Source: an uncultured SAR116 cluster alpha proteobacterium (GTDB taxonomy: Bacteria; Pseudomonadota; Alphaproteobacteria; Puniceispirillales; Puniceispirillaceae). Taken from it: 64,000 bases of DNA. The position numbers were made by a program, and so were the translations under genes. The notes beneath the pieces are model-generated. The model searched no databases. It was not told the origin of the DNA and was given only the letters and a program-made list of their open reading frames with translations. Numbering within the stretch: position 1 is the stretch's first letter; every line of letters starts with the position of its first letter. The stretch lies in assembly GCA_902622515.1 (NCBI GenBank), contig CACNQE010000004.1, forward strand, positions 62,001 through 126,000, written 5' to 3'. Positions 1-9,591 of this stretch are shown piece by piece.

Positions 1-8
1 ATGTTACC

Positions 9-37
9 CTTGAATACTATTCTAGAGATGCCTAAAT
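9..37 (+). promoter_or_regulatory. Putative sigma-32 (heat-shock) promoter of htpG
   Basis: CTTGAA at 9-14 is followed by CCTAAAT at 31-37, with 18 bases between the CTTG core and the -10-like element. This resembles the alphaproteobacterial RpoH pattern CTTG-N17/18-CYTATNT (6 of 7 in the second box). The same arrangement and spacing occurs upstream of clpB (5037-5009, minus strand), which strengthens the call. Transcription would start near 45, leaving about 65 bases of leader. Promoter activity is inferred. Confidence 0.45.
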
Positions 38-108
38 GCTAGTCAGACAAAACATAATCTTTTGACGAGAAAAATTCGTTATCATAATCATAAAGGAATA
101 CGGTAAAA

Positions 109-1995
109 ATGACTATTGAAAATAGAGCCTTTGAAGCAGATACCAGTAAAATATTAGATATCGTTATTCATTCGCTTTATTCTAACCGGGAAATTTTTTT
201 ACGGGAATTAATATCTAATGCGTCTGATGCAATTGATAAAAGACGTTTTCTTGCCTCAACAAACCAGTCTATGCAAGCCAGTCAGGAATTACAAATTCAA
301 ATAAAGTCTGATAAAAAAGCCAAAATCCTCACTATTTCTGATAACGGCGTTGGAATGGACTCAGACGATTTAGTATCTTCTCTTGGTACGATCGCTCGCT
401 CTGGCACAAAGAGTTTCATAGAGCAACTCGAATCATCAAAACAAAATGACGAAAATAAGCTTTCTTTGATTGGGCAATTTGGTGTTGGTTTTTATGCGGC
501 ATTTATGGTCGCAGAGACTGTTGATGTTATCTCGAGAAAAGTGGGAAGTGACAAAGCGTATAAATGGCATTCAGACGGGTCTAATGGATATAGTCTTGAT
601 GATGCTGAACGTGGAGAAGAGGGGACGGACATTATTCTTCACCTGAAAAAAGATGCCAAGGAATTTTTAGAGGAGCAACGAATTTCATATATGGTCAAAA
701 AATATTCTGACCATCTTTCTGCTCCGATATATTGGCAAGATGGTGAAGCAAGCACTATGTTAAATAGCGCTTCCGCTATTTGGACGAGATCTAAGTCGGA
801 AATTACAGAAGAACAATACAACTCTTTTTATCAGCAAGCTAGCTCTGCTTACGACACACCCTATCTTACAATGCACAATGTAACTGAGGGTGTTACAAAT
901 TTTACAAGTCTTCTATTTATCCCTAGTACGCGACCTATGGATTTATTTAACCCTGAGCGCAAATCTCGACTACAACTTTACATTAATCGTGTTTTCATTA
1001 CCGACGAATGTGAAGAATTGGTTCCTAATTGGCTTCGATTTGTTCGTGGAGTGGTTGATACACCTGACCTTGATTTAAATGTAAGTAGGGAAATGCTACA
1101 ACAAGTTCCTGCTATTAATAAAATCAAAAAAACAATAATAAGACGTGTTTTATCTGAATTAAAAAAACAAGCGGGAAAAAAACAAGAGGAGTACCAGAAA
1201 TTTTGGCTGGATTTTGGTCTTGTTATCAAAGAAGGTTTATACGAGGATCAGGATTTTAGAGAGAAAATCCTCGAACTTTGCAGATTCTATTCATGTAGAA
1301 AAGGTGATTACATAAGTTTAGCGCAATACGTTTCGGAAATGAAAGAAAAACAAGAAGAAATTTATTATTTGTCCTCTGAGACAGTTGAGCAAGCTGAAAT
1401 GAGCCCACATATTGAAGGGTTCAAAGCACGTGATATAGATGTGATCGTGTTAAGTGACCCAATCGACGAATTCTGGATACCATTAGTTCCCGACTTTGAA
1501 GGTAAAAAATTTAAGTCTGCTAGTAGAGGCGCTCTTGACCTTGACAAATTTGAGTCAGAGAATTCCGAAAAGAAAAAAGCAGACCCCTCAAAATTTGATT
1601 TGCTTATAGCTCGAATTAAAACCAATTTGGGTGAGAAAATTTCAGATGTTCGTTTGTCATCAACTCTCACAGAGAGCCCCGTTTGCCTTGTTGCAGACGA
1701 AGGCGGTATGGATATCCAGATGGAACGTCTGATGAAAGCTCATAACAGAGATTTTCAAGGAGCACCTCGAATCTTGGAGATAAATCCAGACCACGAACTT
1801 GTGATTGCATTGAATAAATTGGCAGATGCGAAATCGAGTAGTAAAGAGAGCGAATTGGTGGATGACGCAGCATTACTTTTATTTGACCAGGCCCAAATTA
1901 TCGAGGGACGAATGCCTGCAGATTTAACAGCATTTTCTAAACGTATGACTCGTATAATGTCATTCTCATTAAAGAATGACTCAGGGCAAAAATGA
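109..1995 (+). CDS. htpG: Chaperone protein HtpG (Hsp90)
   Basis: This is the bacterial Hsp90 homologue, a cytosolic ATP-dependent homodimeric chaperone. At 628 residues it matches the family's usual length. The N-terminal GHKL ATPase shows EIFLRELISNASDA, then SDNGVGMD and GQFGVGFYAAF, which form the ATP-binding pocket and lid. The middle domain carries RVFI and the conserved run NVSREMLQ. The C-terminal dimerisation part ends without the eukaryotic MEEVD motif, as expected. The ATG lies shortly after an AGGA-type ribosome-binding site. A sigma-32-like promoter pattern lies upstream. It converges with clpB, a second heat-shock gene. Confidence 0.97.
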   Translation: MTIENRAFEADTSKILDIVIHSLYSNREIFLRELISNASDAIDKRRFLASTNQSMQASQELQIQIKSDKKAKILTISDNGVGMDSDDLVSSLGTIARSGTKSFIEQLESSKQNDENKLSLIGQFGVGFYAAFMVAETVDVISRKVGSDKAYKWHSDGSNGYSLDDAERGEEGTDIILHLKKDAKEFLEEQRISYMVKKYSDHLSAPIYWQDGEASTMLNSASAIWTRSKSEITEEQYNSFYQQASSAYDTPYLTMHNVTEGVTNFTSLLFIPSTRPMDLFNPERKSRLQLYINRVFITDECEELVPNWLRFVRGVVDTPDLDLNVSREMLQQVPAINKIKKTIIRRVLSELKKQAGKKQEEYQKFWLDFGLVIKEGLYEDQDFREKILELCRFYSCRKGDYISLAQYVSEMKEKQEEIYYLSSETVEQAEMSPHIEGFKARDIDVIVLSDPIDEFWIPLVPDFEGKKFKSASRGALDLDKFESENSEKKKADPSKFDLLIARIKTNLGEKISDVRLSSTLTESPVCLVADEGGMDIQMERLMKAHNRDFQGAPRILEINPDHELVIALNKLADAKSSSKESELVDDAALLLFDQAQIIEGRMPADLTAFSKRMTRIMSFSLKNDSGQK

Positions 1996-2111
1996 GCTGT
2001 ACCGGTGGAAAAACCAAACATTTGAGCAGTAAATAGTTTCGATATCTTTGTATCCTTAATAGGAAAGCACAAGAAATTTTTAAAGCGGATTTATTTCTTT
2101 GAAGGTGGACT

Positions 2112-2146
2112 AAACAATATTCAAAATTGTTTACGGCATTTTTTTC
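2112..2146 (+). terminator. Possible rho-independent terminator of htpG
   Basis: A perfect 7-bp inverted repeat, AAACAAT (2112-2118) and ATTGTTT (2126-2132), encloses a 7-base loop and is followed a few bases later by a T-rich run. It lies between the convergent htpG and clpB stops. The stem is AT-only, so it would be weak, and a T-run separated from the stem is not ideal. Confidence 0.35.
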
Positions 2147-2230
2147 TTTTTCGTTTTATATTTAATCAAGTCGTACATTTGTATACTTGCCATAAATAAA
2201 CAAAAATTAATTTTAAAATTGAATTATTTA

Positions 2231-4840
2231 TTATTTTATAATGGCTAAATCATTTTGTTTATGAAAAATCAGTCCGTCATCTACATCCGAAATATCAACA
2301 AAGATTTCATCACCGTCGGTATATGTACCTGCTATCAAGTCTTCAGCTAATGGATTTTGTACGTGTATCTGAATTTGTCTTCTAAGCGGGCGCGCCCCAT
2401 AACTAGGATCATACCCTTTCTCACCAAGCCAGGCTTTAGCTGCATCTGAGATTTCAATTATGATTGAACGCTCAGATAATCTGGCTTGAAGTTCTTTAAT
2501 TTGAATGTCAACGATTCTTCTCATACTTTGCTTTGATAAACGCTGAAATAGCAAAATTGCTTCCAATCTATTCAAAAATTCTGGTCTAAATGCAGAACGA
2601 ACTTCTGTCATTACTTGCTCTTTAACTTTTTCAACTGGTTCTGATTCTTTTAATTTCAGCAGGTATTCAGCGCCAAGATTTGAGGTTAATAGAATGAGTG
2701 TATTACGAAAATCCACACTACGCCCCTGACTATCAGTGAGCTTTCCCTCATCCAGCACCTGTAAAAGTATATTAAAAATGTCAGGATGCGCTTTTTCTAT
2801 TTCATCAAATAAAATTATTTGGTATGGGCGCCTCCGCACAGCTTCAGTAAGGCTACCTCCTTCTTCGTATCCAACATAACCAGGAGGCGCACCTATCAGT
2901 TTAGAAACAGAGTGTTTTTCCATATATTCTGACATATCAAGTCGAAGAATAGCCTCTTTCTTGTCAAATAAAAAAATAGCTAATGCTTTTGCTAATTCTG
3001 TTTTTCCTACCCCTGTTGGACCCAGCATTAAAAAACTACCAAGAGGCAAATTAGGATCGCTCAAACCAGAGCGAGAGCGCCTGATGGCGTTTGCGATTGC
3101 AGAAATTGCTTCATCTTGTCCAACTACGTGGCGCTCCATCTGCTTTTCCATCTTAAGAAGTTTTTCTTCTTCTCCTGCGAGCATTTTTGAAACAGGGATT
3201 CCGGTCCATTGGCTTATTATAAGAGCTATATGACGACTTTCAACTTGTTGTCCTACAGTATCATTGTTTTCAAATGCTTTTTTGGCAATATCTAACTCAT
3301 TTATTAGGCTTGGTAGGATAGAGTAGGTGAGCTCTGCTGCTTTTTCAAGATTGCCATCTCGCTGAGATCTCTCCAGAAGGTGGCGTGCATCTTCAATTTT
3401 TATTTGAAGTTGTTTAACTTCTTCTGACTTGGTTTTAACAGTTTGCCACTTTTCTGTGAGTGCTTCAGAGTCTGCTTCAAGTTTACCCAATTCAGTTGTA
3501 ATTTGTTCTAGCCTATGATTTTGGTCATCAGAAGTGGGCTCTTTTTGCAACGCTGCTTGCTCTATTTTCAATTGCAAAATAGACCTGTCAATTAAATCAA
3601 GTGCCTCGGGTTTGCTGTCAGATTGCATCCGAATAAAGCTTGCCGCTTCATCTGTTACATCAATTGCCTTGTCAGGCAGAAATCTATCATTTATGTAACG
3701 GTCCGTTAATTTTGCGGCAGCAACAAGTGCATCATCGGTTATACGTATACCATGATGAGCCTCATATTTTTCTTTAAGTCCACGCAAAATAAAAATCGTA
3801 TCCTCTATTATTGGCTCGCCCACATATACTGGCTGAAATCTCCGTGCTAATGCAGTATCTTTTTCAATATGGTTTCGGTATTCGTTTAGAGTCGTTGCTC
3901 CTATGCAGTGCAGCTCACCTCGTGCTAGTGCTGGTTTCAACAAATTAGATGCGTCCATTGCACCTTCTGTTTTGCCAGCACCAACTATTTGGTGCATTTC
4001 ATCAATAAATAAAATTACATCTCCCTCGCGCGACTGAATTTCATTTATTACTGCTTTTAGTCTTTCTTCAAACTCACCCCTGTATTTTGCCCCAGCTACC
4101 AATGCCCCCATATCTAACGCAAGAATAGACTTATTTAATAATGCCTCTGGCACATCCCCAGATATAATCCGCTGAGCAAGACCTTCTGCAATTGCAGTTT
4201 TGCCAACTCCAGGCTCTCCTATTAAAATAGGATTATTTTTAGTTCTTCTTGCTAGTATTTGCATCGTCCTTCTAACTTCTTCATCTCTACCTATTACAGG
4301 GTCTAACTTTCCGTTTAGGGCAGCATTTGTTAGGTCACGTGCATATTTACTCAGAGTTTCAAATAATTCCTCACCGCTATCACTTTCGACTTTGCGACCC
4401 TGGCGCAGTGTTTCAATTTCTTGCTTTAAACTAGTTACATTCAAATTGTGCTGTTTTAGCAATTTTCCTGCAGGTCCATTCACTTCTGAAATAGCAAGTA
4501 ATAGTGCATCACTAGCAATGAAACTATCTCCTCTATTTTTTGCCCATTGTTCTGATTTGGCTAAAATTTTTACGAGTGTTTGGTCAACTTGCAACTTTAC
4601 TTCTGTTGAACTGGACTGAAGCTTAGGGAGATTTTCAACAGACTGTGAAACAGAGCTACCAAGCTTAATTAGATCAACACCTGAACGATTTAGCAGTTTT
4701 GGAAGAGAAATTGAGTCATTTTTTAATAAAGAAGATAGAAGGTGAAGGTCAGTTAAGCTAGGGTTAGAATGAGCGAGTGCATGATTCTGCGCTTCTGTGA
4801 GAGCAGAGCGAGCAATAGTCGTAAAATTATTTAAATCCAT
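2231..4840 (-). CDS. clpB: ATP-dependent disaggregase ClpB (Hsp100)
   Basis: ClpB is a cytosolic hexameric AAA+ disaggregase that works with DnaK to pull proteins out of aggregates. The 869-residue protein has the full architecture: an N-domain (about 1-145), a first AAA+ module with Walker [10 protein letters not shown] at 208-216 and Walker B FIDEMHQ near 278-284, a coiled-coil M-domain (about 410-530), and a second AAA+ module with Walker [10 protein letters not shown] at 607-615. No IGF/L-type ClpP-docking loop is evident, which fits ClpB rather than ClpA. It has a long leader of about 160 bases below a sigma-32-like promoter, matching htpG. Confidence 0.97.
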   Translation of the reverse strand: MDLNNFTTIARSALTEAQNHALAHSNPSLTDLHLLSSLLKNDSISLPKLLNRSGVDLIKLGSSVSQSVENLPKLQSSSTEVKLQVDQTLVKILAKSEQWAKNRGDSFIASDALLLAISEVNGPAGKLLKQHNLNVTSLKQEIETLRQGRKVESDSGEELFETLSKYARDLTNAALNGKLDPVIGRDEEVRRTMQILARRTKNNPILIGEPGVGKTAIAEGLAQRIISGDVPEALLNKSILALDMGALVAGAKYRGEFEERLKAVINEIQSREGDVILFIDEMHQIVGAGKTEGAMDASNLLKPALARGELHCIGATTLNEYRNHIEKDTALARRFQPVYVGEPIIEDTIFILRGLKEKYEAHHGIRITDDALVAAAKLTDRYINDRFLPDKAIDVTDEAASFIRMQSDSKPEALDLIDRSILQLKIEQAALQKEPTSDDQNHRLEQITTELGKLEADSEALTEKWQTVKTKSEEVKQLQIKIEDARHLLERSQRDGNLEKAAELTYSILPSLINELDIAKKAFENNDTVGQQVESRHIALIISQWTGIPVSKMLAGEEEKLLKMEKQMERHVVGQDEAISAIANAIRRSRSGLSDPNLPLGSFLMLGPTGVGKTELAKALAIFLFDKKEAILRLDMSEYMEKHSVSKLIGAPPGYVGYEEGGSLTEAVRRRPYQIILFDEIEKAHPDIFNILLQVLDEGKLTDSQGRSVDFRNTLILLTSNLGAEYLLKLKESEPVEKVKEQVMTEVRSAFRPEFLNRLEAILLFQRLSKQSMRRIVDIQIKELQARLSERSIIIEISDAAKAWLGEKGYDPSYGARPLRRQIQIHVQNPLAEDLIAGTYTDGDEIFVDISDVDDGLIFHKQNDLAIIK

Positions 4841-5008
4841 ATTTAAATTCCTTAGCCTAAATAGTTCTAAGTAGCTGAAAGACTATTCATCCACGCGGTT
4901 TATCGGATATTTGTTGCTGTATTCTAGTTAGAATTTTTTTTTATTCCGCTAGAACAACGTTCGACCCTAAGGGATTAATAGTTTTTTTTAATAACTTTTA
5001 TATTTTAA

Positions 5009-5037
5009 ATGTAAGAGTTCCAGCTATTGCGTTCAAG
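5009..5037 (-). promoter_or_regulatory. Putative sigma-32 (heat-shock) promoter of clpB
   Basis: On the minus strand CTTGAA (5037-5032) is followed by CTTACAT (5015-5009), with 18 bases after the CTTG core. This fits the alphaproteobacterial RpoH pattern in 6 of 7 positions of the second box. The htpG upstream region has the same CCTTGAA core and the same spacing. Distance to the clpB ATG implies a leader of about 160 bases. Confidence 0.5.
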
Positions 5038-5083
5038 GCTTCATAGAATGCAAAAAAGTGGAGCTTTGTTCTGTTATAAGTTT

Positions 5084-7276
5084 CTACGTACTGCCAGATA
5101 ATCTTGATGCACGGTAATTATGAGTGCGCTTATGGTTTTCTAAAACCGCTTGTGTTGTTTCGAGCGCTGCATCGTTTATAGGAGTTCCAGGGCCAAAAAT
5201 CTTTGAAACGCCTGCCTTATACAAAAATTCATAATCTTGCTTTGGTATTACACCACCACAAATCACAAGAATATCCTCTGCTTTCTTTTCTTTCAGGTGA
5301 TGAATTAATTCTGGAATTAAAGTTTTATGGCCTGCCGCCAGTGAGGAAACTCCAATTACATTAACATTGTTCGAAATAGCACTATCTGCCGCCTCCTCAG
5401 GTGTTTCAAACAAATTACCGGCAATTACATTATAACCGAAATCAGCAAACGCACTTGCAATAATTTTAGCCCCCCTATCATGTCCATCTTGGCCTAGTTT
5501 TGCTAAATATAAAACCGGATTTTTATTTGTTTCTGTCCGGAACTGCCCGATAGCTTGGTATACTGGTTGTAGAACTTCTTCATTATCAAATGTATCTGTG
5601 TAGATATTACGGACAACCTCATTTATGCCTGTATGTCGCGTGTATATTTCGCTCAGTGCAGAAGATACTTCTCCAACCGTAGCTCTTGCTCGCATTGCCT
5701 CTATTGCAAGTGCCAATAAATTATTATCTCCTGTTCGCGCGGCGTTTTTTAAGCGAGATAGTGCTGTTGAAACTGCTTTATCATCCCGTGATGATTTTAC
5801 TTCCAATATCTGATTTATCTGTGCATTTCTTACAGCAGAATTGTCAATCTCTCGGACTTCAATTTGATCAATTTCTTCTGTTTTATATTGATTTACACCT
5901 ACAATTACAGTCTGCCCTGAATCTATAAGAGCTTGCTTTTTTGTTGCAACCTTCTCTATTTCTCTTTTTGGGAAACCCTGCTGAACAGCAGTTGTCATTC
6001 CGCCCATATCCATAATTTCCTCAATTAATATGTTAGCTTTTGATATGAATTGCGATGTTAAATTTTCGACATAATAAGAGCCAGCGAGGGGGTCGACGGT
6101 ATCAGTTAGGCCAGCCTCATGTTGCAGAATCAATTGAGTGTTTCTAGCAATTTTTGCAGCAAATTCTGATGGGAGTGCAATTGCCTCGTCAAATGAATTT
6201 GTATGAAGTGACTGGGTACCTCCAATTGTTGCTGCCATTGCTTCGATGGTTGTTCTAACGATGTTATTATATGGGTCTTGCTCTGTTAAACTTGCGCCGC
6301 TTGTCTGGCAATGAGTGCGTAGCATAAGAGACCTGGGATCTTCGGGTTTAAATAGTCGTTTCATCCAAACAGCCCACAAAGTACGTGCTGCCCTTAATTT
6401 AGCTATTTCAGCAAAAAAATTCATACCAATCGCAAAGAAAAAAGATAGTCGAGGTGCAAATTGATCAACATTTAAACCTCGTTCTGTTGCTGCTTTGACA
6501 TATTCAAGGCCATCAGCAAGTGTAAAGGCGAGTTCCTGTATAAGATTTGCGCCGGCCTCTTGCATATGGTAACCAGAAATTGAAATTGAGTTAAATTTGG
6601 GCATTTTTTCTGCAGTGTAAGCAATAATATCGGAAACTATTCGCATTGAGGGTTCGGGCGGATAAATGAAAGTATTTCGCACCATAAATTCTTTTAATAT
6701 ATCGTTTTGAATAGTGCCAGCAAGAGCTTCTTCTGGTACACCCTGCTCTGCTCCTGCGACAATAAAACTAGATAAAATAGGTAAAACTGCTCCGTTCATA
6801 GTCATTGATACGGACATTTTATCAAGAGGTATATCAGCAAAAAGACGCTTCATATCCTCCACGGTGTCAATTGCCACGCCTGCTTTGCCAACATCTCCAG
6901 CGACTCTTTTGTGGTCTGAATCATATCCTCTATGAGTTGCCAAATCAAATGCAACCGAAAGTCCCCTTTGACCTCCTGCTAGGGCCTGTTTAAAAAAGGC
7001 ATTTGTGTCCTCTGCGGTTGAAAAGCCAGCATATTGTCGAATTGTCCAGGGCCTGCCTGTATACATAGTCGCTTTTGGCCCACGTGTATAAGGAGCTTGT
7101 CCTGGTAAATTACCAAGGTGTTCACAATTCTTTAAATCATCTTCTGTATATAAAGGCTTAATGAGCAAATTATCTAAATTTATTTTTCCTTCAATCTTTG
7201 TGGCATCATTATTATATTCCTCTAACGCCATCGACTCCCAACGCGTATAATGTGTTTGTTTGCTCATCTTGGTCAT
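5084..7276 (-). CDS. scpA: Methylmalonyl-CoA mutase
   Basis: This adenosylcobalamin enzyme interconverts (R)-methylmalonyl-CoA and succinyl-CoA, linking propionate and branched-chain catabolism to the TCA cycle. The 730-residue chain is the single large catalytic type. The N-terminal TIM-barrel substrate domain shows the [15 protein letters not shown] segment, and RTHCQTSG lies in the barrel. The C-terminal cobalamin-binding domain has DGHDRG at 597-602, where H599 is the expected lower axial ligand to cobalt. The small subunit, epimerase and propionyl-CoA carboxylase are not in this window. ATG7276 is used; a second ATG three codons in is possible. Confidence 0.95.
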   Translation of the reverse strand: MTKMSKQTHYTRWESMALEEYNNDATKIEGKINLDNLLIKPLYTEDDLKNCEHLGNLPGQAPYTRGPKATMYTGRPWTIRQYAGFSTAEDTNAFFKQALAGGQRGLSVAFDLATHRGYDSDHKRVAGDVGKAGVAIDTVEDMKRLFADIPLDKMSVSMTMNGAVLPILSSFIVAGAEQGVPEEALAGTIQNDILKEFMVRNTFIYPPEPSMRIVSDIIAYTAEKMPKFNSISISGYHMQEAGANLIQELAFTLADGLEYVKAATERGLNVDQFAPRLSFFFAIGMNFFAEIAKLRAARTLWAVWMKRLFKPEDPRSLMLRTHCQTSGASLTEQDPYNNIVRTTIEAMAATIGGTQSLHTNSFDEAIALPSEFAAKIARNTQLILQHEAGLTDTVDPLAGSYYVENLTSQFISKANILIEEIMDMGGMTTAVQQGFPKREIEKVATKKQALIDSGQTVIVGVNQYKTEEIDQIEVREIDNSAVRNAQINQILEVKSSRDDKAVSTALSRLKNAARTGDNNLLALAIEAMRARATVGEVSSALSEIYTRHTGINEVVRNIYTDTFDNEEVLQPVYQAIGQFRTETNKNPVLYLAKLGQDGHDRGAKIIASAFADFGYNVIAGNLFETPEEAADSAISNNVNVIGVSSLAAGHKTLIPELIHHLKEKKAEDILVICGGVIPKQDYEFLYKAGVSKIFGPGTPINDAALETTQAVLENHKRTHNYRASRLSGST

Positions 7277-7392
7277 CTTGCTTATTCTATGTTTAAGTAT
7301 TGTCCATTAAAAAAAGATATAAACTCAAAAGATATCATAAAGTTTCAAGCTCATTAAGATAACACAGTATTGCGACTAATTCTACATGAACC

Positions 7393-8574
7393 CTATTCAA
7401 AAATAATATACCAACCATAAGCTACTATAAGCGCTGGAATGGAAGAATAAAGTGTTGCAACGATGGCTGTTTTTGGGGCAAGCGCAATAGCTGGAAATAA
7501 AGCATCTCCATCATTACTAATTGCATTTCCAATTTGCGCTGATAATGGAATGATTCCACCAATATACATACTGGTTACAATGACTTGCGGTCCACATCCT
7601 GGGAGTAGCCCTATGATAATTGTGATCAATGGTAAATATAAAGAAAAACTATTAAATAAACTTTCAAGGTCAACATTAAAACTAAAAATCCAAATCTCAA
7701 AAATTAAAAATGCAAACACAACCCATGCAGTCACAAAATTTGTATCAGCAATCGTATTTCTTAGGTAGGCGGGTATTTTACTATTATTAATTCTGCTTCC
7801 TTTTAGAATAGCAGGTGCTGCCCATAAAAACACGCAAAATGCCCCACCAAAAAATCCGAGGTATGTGCCAGGTTGTGGAATTAAAGGGTTTTGAAATAAT
7901 AAATCAATATCAACCTGAAAGGCAGCAAGGATGCCAAGAACAATTCCTGGAATAATTAGTGCAACCCAAATTCTTGTTACTAAAATTGAATTAGATTGTT
8001 GGCTCGCATGACTATTACTTTCGGGCATAGAAGGAGCTGTTTTAGGCCTCAAGAAATCACGGCCGTGAATTTTGTCAACAACATATCCAGAAATAGTTCC
8101 TACAATTAGACCCAATGCCATTATAAGTATACCGGTGGATGGTTCTTTTGCGATTAGAAGAAATGCCGCATCTCCCATGGTGGCTGTAAGTGTAGCAAGT
8201 ACAGAGCCAAAGCTGAGTGAGCCTGATACATAACGGGTAACGACAATAATAGCCCCACCACATCCTGGTAGCGCTCCGAGCAAGGCTGCGAAAAATACTT
8301 GAAGATTGCCTGATTCTGATAATTTTTTGGTTAGATCGATTTTAAACAGACGTTCTATACCATAAAATAGAAATAAAGTGGCAGCAACAAACGATGTTAC
8401 TTGGATATAAGCGTCGGCAATTGATGATATAATGATTTCACCAAATTCGTGATTTATTAGGCCATATACGAGCGCCAACAAGATGAATCCTGAGATTAAT
8501 AACTTTTGATTGAAAATCAATTTTGCTTTAGGTGGCTGTAATGAAGCTTCAGCGATGCTATTTCTCCATGACAT
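7393..8574 (-). CDS. Putative 10-TM metal/metalloid exporter-like membrane protein
   Basis: This is a 393-residue polytopic inner-membrane protein with two homologous halves. The first half has G-A-L-P-G-C-G (100-106) followed by MGDAAF (133-138). The second has G-L-L-P-G-C-G (332-338) followed by NDGDALF (364-370). A hydrophilic serine/histidine-containing linker lies near 175-195. This resembles the family annotated as putative 10/11-TM heavy-metal (manganese or arsenic) exporters. The substrate cannot be read from sequence. The paired LPGCG cysteines suggest a metal- or thiol-related role. It is transcribed alone, divergent from ferredoxin-NADP reductase. Confidence 0.7.
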   Translation of the reverse strand: MSWRNSIAEASLQPPKAKLIFNQKLLISGFILLALVYGLINHEFGEIIISSIADAYIQVTSFVAATLFLFYGIERLFKIDLTKKLSESGNLQVFFAALLGALPGCGGAIIVVTRYVSGSLSFGSVLATLTATMGDAAFLLIAKEPSTGILIMALGLIVGTISGYVVDKIHGRDFLRPKTAPSMPESNSHASQQSNSILVTRIWVALIIPGIVLGILAAFQVDIDLLFQNPLIPQPGTYLGFFGGAFCVFLWAAPAILKGSRINNSKIPAYLRNTIADTNFVTAWVVFAFLIFEIWIFSFNVDLESLFNSFSLYLPLITIIIGLLPGCGPQVIVTSMYIGGIIPLSAQIGNAISNDGDALFPAIALAPKTAIVATLYSSIPALIVAYGWYIIFE

Positions 8575-8763
8575 AAATAGTTTTGTAGTTCGTTAAAATA
8601 AATAATGCACTTATATAATTAGTCAAGACTAAACTTTTCCTGTTATGAATTTAATAAATTGACATGGATATTTAAGGATCTAAGTAGAGATATATTGCTT
8701 TTTATTTGCAATACGATTAAACGCTGTTGTTGATAAGACATGGCTGAAAAAAAGGTGAGCTAA

Positions 8764-9558
8764 ATGACTTTTTTTGAGGTTAGACCAGAGACAGATGATG
8801 CTGTTAAGGTTTTAGACGTCAAGCATTGGACAGATAAGCTTTTTTCATTTTCTGTTGAAAGACCAACGAGTTTTAGATTTCGTTCTGGTGAATTTATTAT
8901 GCTAGGTCTTCTTGATAAATTAGGAAAACCTTTATTAAGAGCATATTCAGTAGCTTCTCCTAGCTGGGATGAAAGGCTTTCATTTTACTCTATTAAAGTT
9001 CCAGATGGCCCCCTTACATCGAGACTGCAGAATATTCAGGTAGATGATTATATTATTATGCGTAAAAAACCTGTAGGGACATTGGTGTTAGATGCTCTGA
9101 TCCCGGGAAAACAAATTTATATGATCGCAACTGGGACAGGTATTGCACCATTTGCCTCTCTCATAAGAGATCCAGAGTTATATGATAAATATGAACAGGT
9201 TAATTTAATCCATACTTGCAGAAATAAAGATGAACTTGCTTATGGAAAAGAATTAGTTGATAGAACTAAAAGAGATCCTTTAATTGGAGAATTAGCGCTG
9301 GAAAATTTAGTTTATCTCTCAACAACTACTAGAGAGAATTCAGATGTAATGGGAAGGCCAACCGATTTAATTCAGAATGGAAAATTATTTTCGTTATTGT
9401 CCACCACTCCATTTTCTCCAGAAAAAGATAGAGTGATGATTTGTGGCTCTCTTGGAATGAATACGGACATGAAACTAATCTGTGAAGAATTTGGCCTTGT
9501 TGAAGGAGCCAACTCCCAGCCAGGTCACTATGTTGTAGAAAAAGCATTTGTTGGTTAA
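8764..9558 (+). CDS. fpr: Ferredoxin--NADP+ reductase
   Basis: This FAD enzyme exchanges electrons between NADPH and ferredoxin or flavodoxin. It supplies reductant for Fe-S assembly and oxidative-stress defence. At 264 residues it is close to other bacterial Fpr proteins. RAYSVAS at 59-65 is the FAD-isoalloxazine motif, GTGIAPF at 124-130 binds NADP pyrophosphate, and the chain ends in VEKAFVG, the C-terminal extension typical of the alphaproteobacterial class. A GGTGAG ribosome-binding site precedes the ATG. A TTGACA hexamer lies at 8659-8664, but its -10 partner is poor. Confidence 0.93.
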   Translation: MTFFEVRPETDDAVKVLDVKHWTDKLFSFSVERPTSFRFRSGEFIMLGLLDKLGKPLLRAYSVASPSWDERLSFYSIKVPDGPLTSRLQNIQVDDYIIMRKKPVGTLVLDALIPGKQIYMIATGTGIAPFASLIRDPELYDKYEQVNLIHTCRNKDELAYGKELVDRTKRDPLIGELALENLVYLSTTTRENSDVMGRPTDLIQNGKLFSLLSTTPFSPEKDRVMICGSLGMNTDMKLICEEFGLVEGANSQPGHYVVEKAFVG

Positions 9559-9591
9559 TTAAAGTTCATTTATTAATTTAATGCCCATGCT

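Noticed and set aside
1-42. Fourteen-codon frame ATG to TAG at the window start.
   Set aside because: Too short to judge, with no ribosome-binding site visible inside the window. It overlaps the promoter pattern of htpG.
4200-4619. Long plus-strand open frame antisense to clpB.
   Set aside because: It is the complement of a highly conserved ClpB region, and its product is of low complexity with no family features.
4921-4942. Short hairpin followed by nine T on the plus strand (ATTCT-AGTT-AGAAT).
   Set aside because: It looks like a terminator, but only for plus-strand transcription, while both flanking genes run on the minus strand. It falls inside the clpB leader as a run of A before a hairpin, so no function is claimed.
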